From Gimesia sp. (GTDB lineage: Bacteria; Planctomycetota; Planctomycetia; Planctomycetales; Planctomycetaceae), in NCBI GenBank assembly GCA_002706765.1, contig PAJV01000077.1, positions 124,001-188,000 of the forward strand: a stretch of DNA of 64,000 nt, read 5' to 3'. The translations under genes were made by a program, and so were the position numbers. Every line of letters begins with the position of its first letter. Position 1 is the stretch's first letter. Positions 25,264 through 35,187 of the stretch are shown piece after piece. Below the pieces are notes generated by a model. The model was not told the DNA's origin. It saw only the letters and a list, made by a program, of their open reading frames with translations, and did no database searches.

Positions 25264-26781
25264 CTACTCTTGTGGCTGTTCCGGAAGTTCTGTTGCTGGT
25301 GCTGGTGCGAGTTTGACATCCTGGCCCGCAATACGACTCAGTTGCGACAGCGAAACAGCCAGCTCGCCGACTGCGGAATGATAACCGAGTTCCAGGGTGA
25401 GCAGATTCCGGTAGTCTCGAATCACACGATCAAATTCCACTGCGCCGCGCGAATACGATTCCTGGTCGGCTCTCAGCGTCTGACGCGCTTGTGGCAGAAT
25501 CGTATGCTGATACAGTTTCGCTGTTTCATCCGCGCGGCGGGCTTCCGCCAGCAGTTCGGTAATCAGTGCATCATAGCGATCACGCAGTTCGGCTTCGTTG
25601 TCGGTAGAAGCAAGATGTTTCCAGGTCGCTTCGTCTTCCAGGGCATCATATTTATCACGCCAGAGTGGAATACTGACTTGCGCGCCCAGTGACCACGGAT
25701 CCTCTCCAACCTGGTACAGGGGGGAAGCAGGTCGATTGTTATCAGTGAAAAAGTAATTCGCGGAAACCGTCAGTTCCGGTCGTCTGCTTAAATGGGCGAC
25801 TTCGATTCCCCAACGCGATGCCTGCGTCCGTAACTGTGCGGCCTGTATTTCTGGCTGTGATCGCAATGTCGTCTCATAGATCTCCCGTGCTGATAAAACA
25901 GGAAGCGAGATTTCCAGTTCCCCAGGAACCGCAATTGGCAGATCGGCATCGCGAGCCAGCAGACGATTCACTTCCGCCTGGACCGCGACCCGCAGTTTGC
26001 GATAGGTCAGCAACCGCTCTTCCAGTTTGCTGAGCTCCAGTGTTCCCAGCAGCACATCCCCCTGGGTGGCTGTGCCTGTGGCAATCTGTGCATTGGCCAC
26101 GTCGATCAATGACCGCAGCAGTTCCTGTTTGGCATTCGCGGTTTCAATCTGCTGATCAATCACATAAAGTCTGTACCAGCCTGTCCGCACGGCTGCAATC
26201 ACTCGCAAGCGTTCTGCCATGTAATCGGCGCGCACTGCAAATGCTTCAAAGCAGGCCCGCTGTTCTTCCGCGTCTAATTTTCCCAGCCACGGAATCGCCT
26301 GACTGGCGCTCAGGACAGCACGTTGTGAACCAGAGGCAGTCTGAATGGGCGCCCCGAACACATTCGTCCCCACCTTGGGATCCGGCAGTTTATTCACATA
26401 ACGACTGCGCGAAGAGGCTGCATTATACTCCCGGTAAAGCTTCACCAGCCGCGGATTCTGCTCGACGGCCAGCATCTCCAGTTCGACCAGAGACTGAGTC
26501 AGCGGTGGCTGTGGAATGACTACAACTGACCGGGCTCCCTCTGCAAATTCACCATCGAACGCTTCCGCACCAGTCTGCACGATCTCCGCCGGAGATTCCT
26601 GTTGTTCTTCAACCGGTATGTCTAAATCAACCGACGTGCGCGCAGCGGAACTCGCAACGTCCTCTGCATTCGCTGGAGCCGACTTCTGAACAGATGCGGT
26701 ATGCGAGGCACAGCCTGTGATTGTTACGATCAAAAACAACAGACCGAAACCGCATACAACAAGCGAGGGATGATCCTTCAT
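25264..26781 (-). CDS. cusC: TolC-family outer-membrane efflux lipoprotein
   Basis: A 505-residue outer-membrane factor. The lipobox ITGC (Cys24) marks a lipid-anchored protein, and the body shows two internally similar helical halves typical of TolC proteins, with EMLAVEQNPRL at the first OEP domain start. With the adaptor and RND pump downstream it would form the tripartite efflux channel across both membranes. It is the first gene of this operon. Confidence 0.9.
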   Translation of the reverse strand: MKDHPSLVVCGFGLLFLIVTITGCASHTASVQKSAPANAEDVASSAARTSVDLDIPVEEQQESPAEIVQTGAEAFDGEFAEGARSVVVIPQPPLTQSLVELEMLAVEQNPRLVKLYREYNAASSRSRYVNKLPDPKVGTNVFGAPIQTASGSQRAVLSASQAIPWLGKLDAEEQRACFEAFAVRADYMAERLRVIAAVRTGWYRLYVIDQQIETANAKQELLRSLIDVANAQIATGTATQGDVLLGTLELSKLEERLLTYRKLRVAVQAEVNRLLARDADLPIAVPGELEISLPVLSAREIYETTLRSQPEIQAAQLRTQASRWGIEVAHLSRRPELTVSANYFFTDNNRPASPLYQVGEDPWSLGAQVSIPLWRDKYDALEDEATWKHLASTDNEAELRDRYDALITELLAEARRADETAKLYQHTILPQARQTLRADQESYSRGAVEFDRVIRDYRNLLTLELGYHSAVGELAVSLSQLSRIAGQDVKLAPAPATELPEQPQE

Positions 26782-27270
26782 CCTGAAACCTTACTGAAAT
26801 CCATAAGATCAATGTTCCCACACTGCAGGAAACTGATCATCAGTGGTCTGAATTAAAATGGCACGGTCCAGAGAGTAAATCGACCTGAAGAACAGTCCGT
26901 CTGTGTGAGTAATGCCGATTTCAAGGACCGTGCCGGAATTTTGTCAGGGTTCGTGCTGGTTATAGGGAAAGATGCAGTCAGGTAATGAGCGCCTGAAGTA
27001 CGCCTGGTTTCCGCTGCCACCTGCTGAATCAATGCGGGACATCCGGTAAAAGTAAAACTTTGACAAACCGGAGCCGATGATAAAACGGATTAGTGAATCT
27101 GGATAAAAATTGACGGTTTAACCAGACTCGGATACACTGCCTGTCAATCCAGTGCCATAGCAAAGCGTGTCTTCCCTGCAGGGAAAAAACGTTCTAAACC
27201 AGAAGCGCAAACGTTTTATCTTTGACACTCCGCATGCACTTCAACCGGTAACCAGAAGCGAGACTGATGA
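26782..27270. other. Intergenic region upstream of the metal-efflux operon and mscL
   Basis: No gene seen. It must carry the promoters of the minus-strand metal operon and plus-strand mscL. A perfect 10-base inverted repeat, GGCACGGTCC (26860-26869) and GGACCGTGCC (26925-26934), separated by 55 bases, is the only clear structure; it could be a leader hairpin of the metal operon or spaced half-sites. Confidence 0.5.
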
Positions 27271-27699
27271 ATGGGAATGATCAAAGAATTTAAGGAATTC
27301 GCGGTTCGTGGTAACGTTGTCGACATGGCCGTGGGAATCATCATCGGAGCGGCGTTCAGTAAAATCGTCTCTTCACTGGTCAAAGATGTGGTCATGCCCC
27401 CTATCGGAATGTTACTGGGCAAAGTCGACTTCTCTCAACTGGCGATTGTACTCCGCGAGAAAACTGACACTGCCGAAGCGATTACCATCAATTACGGTCT
27501 CTTCATTAATACGGTCATCGACTTTGTGATTGTTGCGTTTGTCATTTTCCTGGTGATTCGTCAGATGAATAAAATGAAGCGGCAGGAGGCCCCCAAGCCG
27601 GATAACACAAAAGCCTGTCCCTTCTGCAAATCGACCATCGATCTCAAAGCGACACGCTGTCCTCAATGTACTTCCGAACTGGCAGAACCAGATGTCTGA
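27271..27699 (+). CDS. mscL: Large-conductance mechanosensitive channel with C-terminal zinc ribbon
   Basis: A 142-residue MscL. The family core is clear: [24 protein letters not shown] (TM1), DVVMPPIG and a second helix [23 protein letters not shown]. It opens under membrane tension to protect against osmotic downshock. Instead of the usual C-terminal helix bundle it ends with a zinc ribbon, [18 protein letters not shown] (Cys116, 119, 130, 133). This tail is seen in some MscL homologues and might give metal or redox control of the cytoplasmic end. Start taken at 27271. Confidence 0.92.
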   Translation: MGMIKEFKEFAVRGNVVDMAVGIIIGAAFSKIVSSLVKDVVMPPIGMLLGKVDFSQLAIVLREKTDTAEAITINYGLFINTVIDFVIVAFVIFLVIRQMNKMKRQEAPKPDNTKACPFCKSTIDLKATRCPQCTSELAEPDV

Positions 27700-27778
27700 A
27701 GCAAACGAAACCGTGCGGGATGTCAGTTCCCAACACACATCAAGGGAATCTGATTTGTCGAACAGTTTGACGGTGCGC

Positions 27779-27815
27779 ATAAAAAAAGCCCTAACTCATT
27801 ATAGAGAAAGGGCTT
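27779..27815 (-). terminator. Terminator downstream of tRNA-Val
   Basis: On the minus strand an AAGCCCT...AGGGCTT stem followed by seven T lies just after the tRNA 3' end. It would end the tRNA transcript; there is no T-tract on the plus strand for mscL. Confidence 0.7.
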
Positions 27816-27820
27816 ATCAG

Positions 27821-27894
27821 TGGACGATACTGGATTCGAACCGGTGACCTCCACGATGTCAACGTGGCGCTCTAACCAACTGAGCTAATCGTCC
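27821..27894 (-). tRNA. tRNA-Val, anticodon GAC
   Basis: A complete 74-base cloverleaf on the minus strand: acceptor stem GGACGAT pairs with ATCGTCC, D-arm GCTC...GAGC, anticodon arm CCACG-TTGACAT-CGTGG giving anticodon GAC, and T-arm with TTCGAAT loop. One C-A mismatch lies in the T stem. The genomic sequence does not clearly encode CCA. Confidence 0.95.
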
Positions 27895-28168
27895 TGAGGT
27901 TAAGCAGGGTAAGCATCCCTGAAGATATCGTCAAGTTCCAGAACACTTTCTGTAAAAAAAACTGCTGAAAGGCACAGTCACTCGACGTGTGTGGCCGATC
28001 ATAACAATTTCAATGGTTTCGCAGCATTTGATTGCAAGAGAGCGAACATTGACGGCGGCATCTGCTGTCGAATATAAAGACCGTACCTCCTTCGAACTGC
28101 CTGAGCAGTGAGCCCTTTGTAACGGCGACTGTGGTGGTTCCGACTTTAGATGAAATTCTGAAAATCGA

Positions 28169-30349
28169 ATGATTCAAATCAAATTACCCGATGGAACCGT
28201 AAAAGAGTATGCCGATGACAGTTCTGCTTTAGATGTCGCCCAGTCCATCGGCGAACGACTGGCCAATGCCGTCGTCGCAGCGGAAGTGGATGGAACCGTT
28301 TGCGATGCGTTCCGCCCTTTAAAAGACATCACTGATTCCAATGAAATCTCGCTCCGTCTGCTGACCGAGCGCGATGCCGAAGCGCTCGGCGTCATGCGTC
28401 ACTCCTGTGCGCACATTATGGCACGGGCCGTCATGCGTCTCTGGCCGGGCATTCAACTTGCCTTCGGGCCGACACTGCCCTATGGTTTCTATTACGATTT
28501 TGGCCTGGAACACACCATCAGCGAAGATGACTTCCCCAAAATCGAAGAAGAGATGAAGAAGATCATCAAAGAAGAAGAGCCCTTCGAACGGTTCTCACTT
28601 GATCGGGACGAAGCCGTCTCATTCGTCAATGAAATGGACCAGCATTCCAAAGCCGAACACATCCAGACCGGTCTTGCCGATCACGGAAAGCTCAGCTTCT
28701 ATCGCCAGGGCGAATTTGTCGATCTCTGTCGTGGCCCGCATATTCCCAACGCCGGTAAAGTCAAAGCCTTCAAACTGCTTTCCATCGCCGGGTCGTACTG
28801 GAAAGGGGACGCGGGGAATAAACCACTGCAGCGTCTGTATGGGACTGCCTGGTTCAATAAGAAAGATATGAAGCAGTACCTGGAACAGGTCGAAGAGGCC
28901 AAGCGCCGCGATCACCGGGTGCTGGGCAAAAAGCTGGGGCTGTTCTCGATCAACCCCGAAGTCGGCCAGGGGCTCTGCCTCTGGCTGCCCAAAGGGGCCA
29001 CCATCCGGGCGGTGCTGGAAGACTTCATCAAAGTCGAACTGACACGCCTGGGTTACCAGCCTGTCTATTCTCCCCATATCGGACGGGTCGAACTTTATGA
29101 AACCAGCGGTCACTTTCCCTATTATCGGGATTCCCAGTTTGCACCGCTGTTTGGTCACGATGCCGGCCAGCTGGTCGATTTCTGGGTGCGGAAGCTTGAA
29201 GAAGACAGCCTGTCTGCAGAAGACGAAGAGCTCTTCTTCAAGTCATCCCGGGTGATGAACTGCGACTTTGAATTTCCTCCCGGTGCAAGCCGAGAAGAGA
29301 GGCTCAAAATCCTCAAAGCCTGGGAACACAAACACGAGCGCTATCTGCTGAAGCCGATGAACTGTCCGCACCATGCGGAGATGTATAAGTCGATGCCGCG
29401 CAGCTATCGGGATCTGCCCGTGCGTCTGGCTGAGTTTGGCACCGTGTATCGTCATGAGCAGACCGGGGAATTGAACGGCATGTTACGCGTACGGGGACTG
29501 ACCCAGGATGACGCGCACATTTTCTGTACTCCCGAGCAGGTCGAAGAAGAATTCCGTGCCACCCTGGAACTGGTAAAATTCGTACTGGCTTCCGTCGGAC
29601 TGGATAATTTCCGCGTACAGCTCTCACTTCGCGAACCTGGCAGTGATAAATATGTCGGCAGTGAAGAAAACTGGCAGCATGCGGAAAACAGCCTGCGCAA
29701 AGTGCTCGAAGCCTCGGGCATGTCGTACAGCGAATGCGAAGGCGAAGCCGCCTTTTATGGCCCCAAAGCCGACTTCATGGTCTCCGACTGTATCGGCCGC
29801 GAATGGCAGCTGGGAACCGTGCAACTGGATTATAACCTGCCGGAACGCTTCAAGCTGGAATATACCGGCTCCGATAATCACCCGCATCGTCCCGTGATGA
29901 TTCACCGCGCGCCCTTCGGTTCGATGGAGCGTTTCACAGGTATGTTGATTGAACACTTCGCAGGTGCATTTCCACTGTGGCTCGCGCCGGAACAGATTCG
30001 CGTCCTGCCCGTCAGTGATAAAACGCTGGACTACGCCAACGAAGTGGTGGCGCAACTCCGCAAGAACGGGTTCCGAGTGTCCATCGATACCCGCAGTTCG
30101 AAGGTCAACGCTAAGATCCGAGATGCCCAGCTGGAACTGATCCCGTACATGTTCATCGTCGGCCCTAAAGAAGCCGAACAGACTGCGGTCGCCGTGCGTG
30201 ACCGTATCGACGGTGACCTGGGACCGATGCCACTGGCGGACGCGATTGCCAAACTGAAACAGGAAGCCGACGAACGGCTCGTGCGACAGGTGGCAGAAAA
30301 CACGTTTGCCGGCGTCGAAGGACAGACAGAGAAAGCGAACGAATACTAA
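28169..30349 (+). CDS. thrS: Threonyl-tRNA synthetase
   Basis: A 726-residue class II synthetase. It starts with a TGS domain ([14 protein letters not shown]), followed by the editing domain ([13 protein letters not shown], then HxxxH-like and CRGPHIP for the editing zinc-like core) and the catalytic core with [33 protein letters not shown] and HxxD-like DAHIFC, then the anticodon-binding domain. It charges tRNA-Thr and clears mischarged serine. Longer than the E. coli enzyme by an N- and C-terminal extension. A terminator-like hairpin follows. Confidence 0.95.
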   Translation: MIQIKLPDGTVKEYADDSSALDVAQSIGERLANAVVAAEVDGTVCDAFRPLKDITDSNEISLRLLTERDAEALGVMRHSCAHIMARAVMRLWPGIQLAFGPTLPYGFYYDFGLEHTISEDDFPKIEEEMKKIIKEEEPFERFSLDRDEAVSFVNEMDQHSKAEHIQTGLADHGKLSFYRQGEFVDLCRGPHIPNAGKVKAFKLLSIAGSYWKGDAGNKPLQRLYGTAWFNKKDMKQYLEQVEEAKRRDHRVLGKKLGLFSINPEVGQGLCLWLPKGATIRAVLEDFIKVELTRLGYQPVYSPHIGRVELYETSGHFPYYRDSQFAPLFGHDAGQLVDFWVRKLEEDSLSAEDEELFFKSSRVMNCDFEFPPGASREERLKILKAWEHKHERYLLKPMNCPHHAEMYKSMPRSYRDLPVRLAEFGTVYRHEQTGELNGMLRVRGLTQDDAHIFCTPEQVEEEFRATLELVKFVLASVGLDNFRVQLSLREPGSDKYVGSEENWQHAENSLRKVLEASGMSYSECEGEAAFYGPKADFMVSDCIGREWQLGTVQLDYNLPERFKLEYTGSDNHPHRPVMIHRAPFGSMERFTGMLIEHFAGAFPLWLAPEQIRVLPVSDKTLDYANEVVAQLRKNGFRVSIDTRSSKVNAKIRDAQLELIPYMFIVGPKEAEQTAVAVRDRIDGDLGPMPLADAIAKLKQEADERLVRQVAENTFAGVEGQTEKANEY

Positions 30350-30354
30350 CAAAC

Positions 30355-30398
30355 GAAACAGGGCAACTCCGGGTCTGATCCGGGGTTGTCTCTGTTTC
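30355..30398 (+). terminator. Probable terminator after thrS
   Basis: CAACTCCGG and CCGGGGTTG-type arms (with one mismatch region) around a seven-base loop, followed by T-rich TCTGTTTCTGGTTTT, lie immediately after the thrS stop at 30349. Confidence 0.65.
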
Positions 30399-30589
30399 TG
30401 GTTTTGTACAGGGAAAGTTGTCTCCCTTGCTCGGCATTCTATCTCTGATCACTTTGATCTTTGCCCCTGATTGCGATATAAATAAATCACACGGGACTGG
30501 TTCCTGCCTGCAGGTTCACCATTCCGTATGCCCCCCGATTTCTGAATTGAATCTGAATATTTTCTTACTTTTACAGTGAGTTCCATGCC

Positions 30590-31957
30590 ATGAGCCAGGC
30601 CGTAGGACAGCAGATTGAAGCCGACTTTTTTGCTAAATTCCCCACGTCGGCAAAGATGTATCAGCAGGCGTGCACCCTGTTCCCCAGTGGCGTGACGCAC
30701 GACGGTCGCTACATGAAGCCGTTTCCGATTTATGTCGATCATGCATTGGGAGCCCATAAATACGATGTGGACGGCAATGACATCATTGACTACTGGAGCG
30801 GTCACGGCTCATTGATCCTGGGGCACAGTCATCCCGCGATGGTCAAAGCGGTTCAGGAACAGGTGGCGAAAGGGACCCACTTCGGTGCCTGTCACGAACT
30901 CGAACTGGAATGGGGCGAACTGGTTCGTCAACTGGTCCCATCCTGCGAAATGCTGCGATTTACCAGCAGCGGTACCGAAGCGACGATGATGGCCCTGCGT
31001 GTCGCGCGGATTGCAACCGGAAAAACCAAAGTCATCAAATTCGCCGGCCACTTTCATGGCTGGCATGACCTGCTGGCACAGGCGGCAGAACCACCCCATG
31101 ATGACAAAACCTACGCCATGCCCGGAGTAACCGACGGCGTTTCTGAAGAACTGATCATCCTGCGTCCCAACGATCTGGATCTGGTCGCACGTGCGATTGC
31201 CGAGCACGACCCGGCCTGCCTGATTATCGAAGCCACGGGAAGCCGCTGGGGAGTCGTTCCACTGGCTGAGGGTTTTCTGCAGGGATTGAGAAAGCTGACA
31301 GAGGAAAAAGGCGTTCTGATGATTATGGATGAAGTCATCAGTGGCTTCCGTGTCGCTCCCGGCGGCATGCAGGAAGTGCGCGGTATCGTGCCCGACCTGA
31401 CCTCGCTGGCCAAAATCGTCGCCGGTGGTCTGCCCGGTGGCTGCCTGGCAGGTCGTGCCGATCTGATGCAGGCGATTGCCTTTGACAATCCGTTCGGCCA
31501 GAAGATGAAACATCCGGGAACATATAACGCCAACCCCCTTTCCGCGGCGGCCGGCATTGCCGTCTTAAAGCAGATCGCTGACGGGGAACCCTGCCGCCAG
31601 GCAAGTGAAAGTGCCGCGAAACTGCGGGCGGGAATGAATGAAGTCCTCACCCGCAAAAATGTGGACTGGGTGGTTTACGGGCAATTCTCGATCATCAAGG
31701 TCTTCCCCGGCTACGACGGACCGCGGCCCACCGATGATTCCTTCGTCCCTTATGAGAACGACTTTGATCGACTCGATCGTAAACACGATGCACAACTGGG
31801 ACATGCTTTCCGCTGTGCACTGCTGTTGAACGGTGTTGACTGGTTCGGCTGGGGAGCCATGACGACCGCGGCGCACTCTGATGCAGAGATTAAATTTACC
31901 GTCAACGCCTTTGAACGCGCCATTGATGCTCTGCGCAATGACGGGTATATCGAGTAG
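30590..31957 (+). CDS. PLP aminotransferase, glutamate-1-semialdehyde aminomutase-like
   Basis: A 455-residue class III PLP-dependent enzyme of the aspartate-aminotransferase fold. It resembles HemL-type aminomutases: TSSGTEATMMALRVAR, FAGHFHGWHD, MIMDEVISGFRV with Asp247, and the PLP lysine in LAKIVAGGLPGG (Lys275). Its substrate is uncertain; an independent HemL was not seen here, so it could be a paralogue with another amino acid substrate. It directly precedes mug on the same strand. Confidence 0.85.
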   Translation: MSQAVGQQIEADFFAKFPTSAKMYQQACTLFPSGVTHDGRYMKPFPIYVDHALGAHKYDVDGNDIIDYWSGHGSLILGHSHPAMVKAVQEQVAKGTHFGACHELELEWGELVRQLVPSCEMLRFTSSGTEATMMALRVARIATGKTKVIKFAGHFHGWHDLLAQAAEPPHDDKTYAMPGVTDGVSEELIILRPNDLDLVARAIAEHDPACLIIEATGSRWGVVPLAEGFLQGLRKLTEEKGVLMIMDEVISGFRVAPGGMQEVRGIVPDLTSLAKIVAGGLPGGCLAGRADLMQAIAFDNPFGQKMKHPGTYNANPLSAAAGIAVLKQIADGEPCRQASESAAKLRAGMNEVLTRKNVDWVVYGQFSIIKVFPGYDGPRPTDDSFVPYENDFDRLDRKHDAQLGHAFRCALLLNGVDWFGWGAMTTAAHSDAEIKFTVNAFERAIDALRNDGYIE

Positions 31958-31982
31958 GGTCAAGTCGGGGAGATTGGAACGC

Positions 31983-32525
31983 GTGGAAGAAATCTGGAAA
32001 CCAACGCCACAGCAGTTGGAACAGGCCATTCATAAACAGCTTCCCGACCTCATCGAACCTGATTTAAAAGCGTTGTTCGTCGGCACCAATCCGGGGTTGT
32101 ACTCTGCTGCGGTGGGACATCACTTTGCCCGCCCCGGTAATCGCTTCTGGCCTGCCATGCATCGCGGAAAGATTACCGAACGACTCTATTCGCCGTTCGA
32201 AGATGATAAACTGCTCGCGCGGGGAGGCGGACTGACCAACATCGTCAGTCGCGCCTCGAAGCGGGCGGATGAACTTTCGAAAGCAGAACTCGACGCAGGA
32301 GCTGATATCCTGACAAAGAAAGTCCTGAAATTCTGTCCGCAAAAAGTTGTCTTTCTGGGAATCATATCCTACCGCAAGGCGTTTGGCAGGAATAAAGCCC
32401 AACTGGGACTCCAGGCAGAACGGATCGGTACGGCGGAGGTCTGGGTGCTTCCCAACCCCAGCGGTTTGAATGCCCACTACCAGATCCCCGAACTCGGGAA
32501 AATCTTTGCCAGGATGTGGCGCTAA
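31983..32525 (+). CDS. mug: G/U mismatch-specific uracil-DNA glycosylase
   Basis: A 180-residue DNA glycosylase that removes uracil or related bases opposite guanine. The active-site motif FVGTNPGLYS holds the catalytic Asn36, matching the GINPG motif of E. coli Mug, and the second motif LPNPSGLNAHY matches the Mug DNA-intercalation loop. A GTG at 31983 is taken as the start, with a GGGGAG about 9 bases upstream; an earlier TTG is possible. It follows the aminotransferase with a 25-base gap. Confidence 0.88.
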   Translation: MEEIWKPTPQQLEQAIHKQLPDLIEPDLKALFVGTNPGLYSAAVGHHFARPGNRFWPAMHRGKITERLYSPFEDDKLLARGGGLTNIVSRASKRADELSKAELDAGADILTKKVLKFCPQKVVFLGIISYRKAFGRNKAQLGLQAERIGTAEVWVLPNPSGLNAHYQIPELGKIFARMWR

Positions 32526-32717
32526 AACCCACCCCATTTTACCTGTTTTACGCGATGAGTATGTTTTCCCCGCTGATGTTTTCTTTCGAGGGGAATTGAT
32601 TGAATCCCGCGGATTTGTCTCGTCGATGAATCTTTCAGAGAGGTAGAGATGCTGCGCACCAGATGTCAGCAGTTTTTGAGTTCTCTCGTACGACATCACT
32701 TTCGTTCAGGTTAATTC

Positions 32718-33224
32718 ATGCATCGTCAAATCCGATTTCGCTGGTCTCGAATCATGCTGTTGCTGCTGACCGTAGCGCTGCTGAGCCAGCAGGGGTGCGT
32801 GCATCGGAAGAAATACAGCCTGTCGAGCATGTGGATGGATTACAACACGCTCAGGGCGCCTGCCATCTTCTTCGAGAAACGGGAGCATTTCCCGTACAAG
32901 GCCGACCAGGTGTCATTGTTTCACTGGCAGTACGGGGTCACACCTGGTCGCAATGTGAAATACGTCCGTCCTGATCTGGTGGGTGGAAACTTGGCTTCCA
33001 CGAACCCCTACGATGCCGTGATGAATGTGAGTGCCGAAACCGAAGTCTACCCGGCGGACATGCAACCCCTCCCGATGGGGGCAGCCAACAGCAGCATGAG
33101 TGTCGATACGCCGCACGGGACAATGCTGCCTCAGAAACCGCATCCGACAAAAGCACCGATCAAAAAAAACGCCCGCTTCTCAATTGAAACGATTCCGCCT
33201 CCCCCTGCTCCGCCGGTTCCATAA
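32718..33224 (+). CDS. Predicted lipoprotein of unknown function
   Basis: A 168-residue protein with a signal peptide ending in LSQQGC (lipobox, Cys27), so probably a membrane-anchored lipoprotein. The mature part has no recognised domain and ends in a Pro-rich stretch (PPPPAPPVP). It does not look like a shadow of a neighbour, and base use matches the neighbourhood. It lies 13 bases before the convergent gene stop at 33237. Confidence 0.65.
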   Translation: MHRQIRFRWSRIMLLLLTVALLSQQGCVHRKKYSLSSMWMDYNTLRAPAIFFEKREHFPYKADQVSLFHWQYGVTPGRNVKYVRPDLVGGNLASTNPYDAVMNVSAETEVYPADMQPLPMGAANSSMSVDTPHGTMLPQKPHPTKAPIKKNARFSIETIPPPPAPPVP

Positions 33225-33236
33225 TCGACGCCGCAG

Positions 33237-34349
33237 TTAACGGGTTACAGGCGAAACGCGGGGCGTGAAGACGGTAATCCAGATGAAGGGTTGCCCGCGT
33301 TCATCGATCACGAGTTTCCGGGTGAGACCATCCCGGCCAATGGCGTTTCGGATCAGGATGCCCCAGGTCGTCCTTTTTTTTGCGACGGTGACTTTGATCT
33401 GATCCAGGTCAACCCCTTTCTTATCAATCGCGTATTCATCGGCGATCATGGGAATGCCTGATGCTTTCGAAGCCGCCATTAACACATCCCGCAGCGGTAC
33501 GTTATTGAGTTCGACCGGAATTAACTCAAAGTAACGGGGCGCGGTTTTCTGGCGGGAGAGTTTCAGATCCCAGCCGATGGGCCAGGGTGAATCTGTCTCC
33601 TCCCAGGGAGTCACCAGCAGTTCCAGTGAACCAGCGGGGGTCCGCAGTGGATAGAATGCAAGCCCGTACTGTTTGAGGGCAATCGCCAGCGCCGTCCCTT
33701 TGGCCAGTTTTTCCAGATCGGCTTTGATAGTGAGATCAGGAGAAGCTTCTGCCAGTCGTTTCTGTGCATCAACGTCGAAGCGGATCGGAAGTGAATCGGG
33801 GAAATCCAGTTTGTCGAGGGCCGCTTTTAATGTGAGGCCCTGCACACTGGCAGGAGATTTCTCAGCAAGCGCATCGAATACCGTTTTGAACTGCTCATTG
33901 GACAGGCCCCACAGCGGTTTACTGTCGGGTGAGCCTTGCGCTCCGAATGTTTTAAGTTCGTTGAGCCATTCTGTGAGCCGTCCCAGATCACCGCGGGTAA
34001 AGCGATGTCCGGGGAACTGAATTTCGCCATTTCCGCTCAGCGTGCCTGTCAGACGGACTTCACGCAGGGTGCCCCGCAGATCCTGTTCGATCGCCGGTTT
34101 GTCATCCAGTACGGAGCGGCGTGTGCGGATTGAGATTCCCAGATCGCGAAATGTCTGTCCCCACTGCTGGGCAAACAGCGCCGCGCTGTTATCTTCCATC
34201 AGCAGCGTGACGGTGACAGTGGTTTTGATCGGCGCGCCTTCGAACTTCTCCTGCTTCGGAAAGGTGAGCTGCGCAGACAGGTCCGCATTCGCTGAGAAGA
34301 GCACCAGGAGCAATACAGGGAGACTGATGAGCGATATTTTGTGTTTCAT
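33237..34349 (-). CDS. Exported protein with STN-like repeat, unknown function
   Basis: A 370-residue protein with a signal peptide (MKHKISLISLPVLLLVLFSANADLSA). Near the C-terminus, ELNNVPLRDVLMAASKASGIPMIADEYAI resembles the secretin/TonB short N-terminal (STN) domain seen in planctomycete exported proteins. No catalytic motif is seen. The ATG at 34349 starts a good signal peptide; an open frame of another 46 codons upstream is not favoured. Function unknown. Confidence 0.65.
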   Translation of the reverse strand: MKHKISLISLPVLLLVLFSANADLSAQLTFPKQEKFEGAPIKTTVTVTLLMEDNSAALFAQQWGQTFRDLGISIRTRRSVLDDKPAIEQDLRGTLREVRLTGTLSGNGEIQFPGHRFTRGDLGRLTEWLNELKTFGAQGSPDSKPLWGLSNEQFKTVFDALAEKSPASVQGLTLKAALDKLDFPDSLPIRFDVDAQKRLAEASPDLTIKADLEKLAKGTALAIALKQYGLAFYPLRTPAGSLELLVTPWEETDSPWPIGWDLKLSRQKTAPRYFELIPVELNNVPLRDVLMAASKASGIPMIADEYAIDKKGVDLDQIKVTVAKKRTTWGILIRNAIGRDGLTRKLVIDERGQPFIWITVFTPRVSPVTR

Positions 34350-34465
34350 GGTTTGTGCAGGCTGTTGAAAGTCAGAGGGTCTGAAAAGGCGAGGCTTGAG
34401 CCTCAATGACTGATTGTAACAGACCGAATTTAATTTGATGAGAGCAATCTGGGAGTAAATCGCAT

Positions 34466-34500
34466 GCCGGTTTTTTCGCTGAATCACGTAAAAAACCGGC
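34466..34500. repeat. Perfect 11-base inverted repeat
   Basis: GCCGGTTTTTT (34466-34476) and its complement AAAAAACCGGC (34490-34500) around a 13-base loop, in the gap between a signal-peptide protein gene and a DUF4259 gene on the minus strand. There is no T-run beyond the stem in either direction, so it is not a standard terminator; it could be an mRNA 3' stem or an operator. Confidence 0.5.
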
Positions 34501-34565
34501 GACAGGAGTTCCTCGAAAGAGCGCTACCATTGATTAATCGTCACTCCAACAGAGAAATCGCCTAC

Positions 34566-34970
34566 TCACGCATTAAACGCGTGGATCATGTGTTCAACGT
34601 TGCCTTTCCACTCGGGATACTCGGTGCTGTTTTCTGACCAGAGTTCATTCAATTCCGAATTCTCGGAGAGCACGCGGTTCAATGCCAGTACACAGACTGG
34701 TTTCAAGTCGGTCACATCCAGCCCCCGATGGTTCTGGACCCATTCCTGAAACTTCTCCGGCGGATTGTCCCGGACTTCAAATAAAAGTGCATACACCGTT
34801 TCCGCAGCTCCCAGGATGGAACAGCAGTCATCATACTCCAGGTAACCATCGGCTGCTTCCGGCGTTAATGATTCGCGCAGAAACGGAACCGCCTTCTCAG
34901 CATCGTATAAATCTTCAGCCCAGTCACACGTGCTGTCATCTTCAAAAGTACGATATCCCCAGGCGCCCAT
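34566..34970 (-). CDS. DUF4259 domain protein
   Basis: A 134-residue cytoplasmic protein beginning MGAWGYRTFEDDSTCDWAEDLY, the DUF4259 signature, acid-rich throughout. The family has no established role; members occur near toxin or phage-type genes in other bacteria but nothing of that kind is seen here. The ATG at 34970 has GGAG 6 bases upstream. Confidence 0.78.
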   Translation of the reverse strand: MGAWGYRTFEDDSTCDWAEDLYDAEKAVPFLRESLTPEAADGYLEYDDCCSILGAAETVYALLFEVRDNPPEKFQEWVQNHRGLDVTDLKPVCVLALNRVLSENSELNELWSENSTEYPEWKGNVEHMIHAFNA

Positions 34971-35116
34971 CCGTTTCTCCACTCATGTTGTTTAACAATC
35001 TCAGAATTCTGTCTCTGGAGCTTTATGATATGGATTTTCTCAAAAAAACATAAGATGAATAATGAACTGTTACAAAAAATTAAGGCCGAATTCTCTACTG
35101 CGAAACAGAAATTAAT

Positions 35117-35147
35117 AAAAAAACAACCCGGACTTTTGATCCGGGTT
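35117..35147 (-). terminator. Terminator after coiled-coil lipoprotein gene
   Basis: AACCCGGA (35125-35132) and TCCGGGTT (35140-35147) form an 8-base stem; reading the minus strand it is followed by G and seven T. It lies 41 bases past the stop of the gene at 35188. Confidence 0.8.
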
Positions 35148-35187
35148 GCTGTCGTGTGAATTCGGGCTGATCTGTTTCGTTTGTGGA

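Noticed and set aside
28619..31513. Several long minus-strand frames (e.g. 28619-29158, 29624-30352, 30809-31513) antisense to thrS and the aminotransferase gene
   Set aside because: They are antisense shadows of well-supported plus-strand genes with complete family motifs.
34466..34500. The inverted repeat as an intrinsic terminator of the DUF4259 gene
   Set aside because: Reading either strand, no T-tract follows the stem; the T-run is inside one arm.
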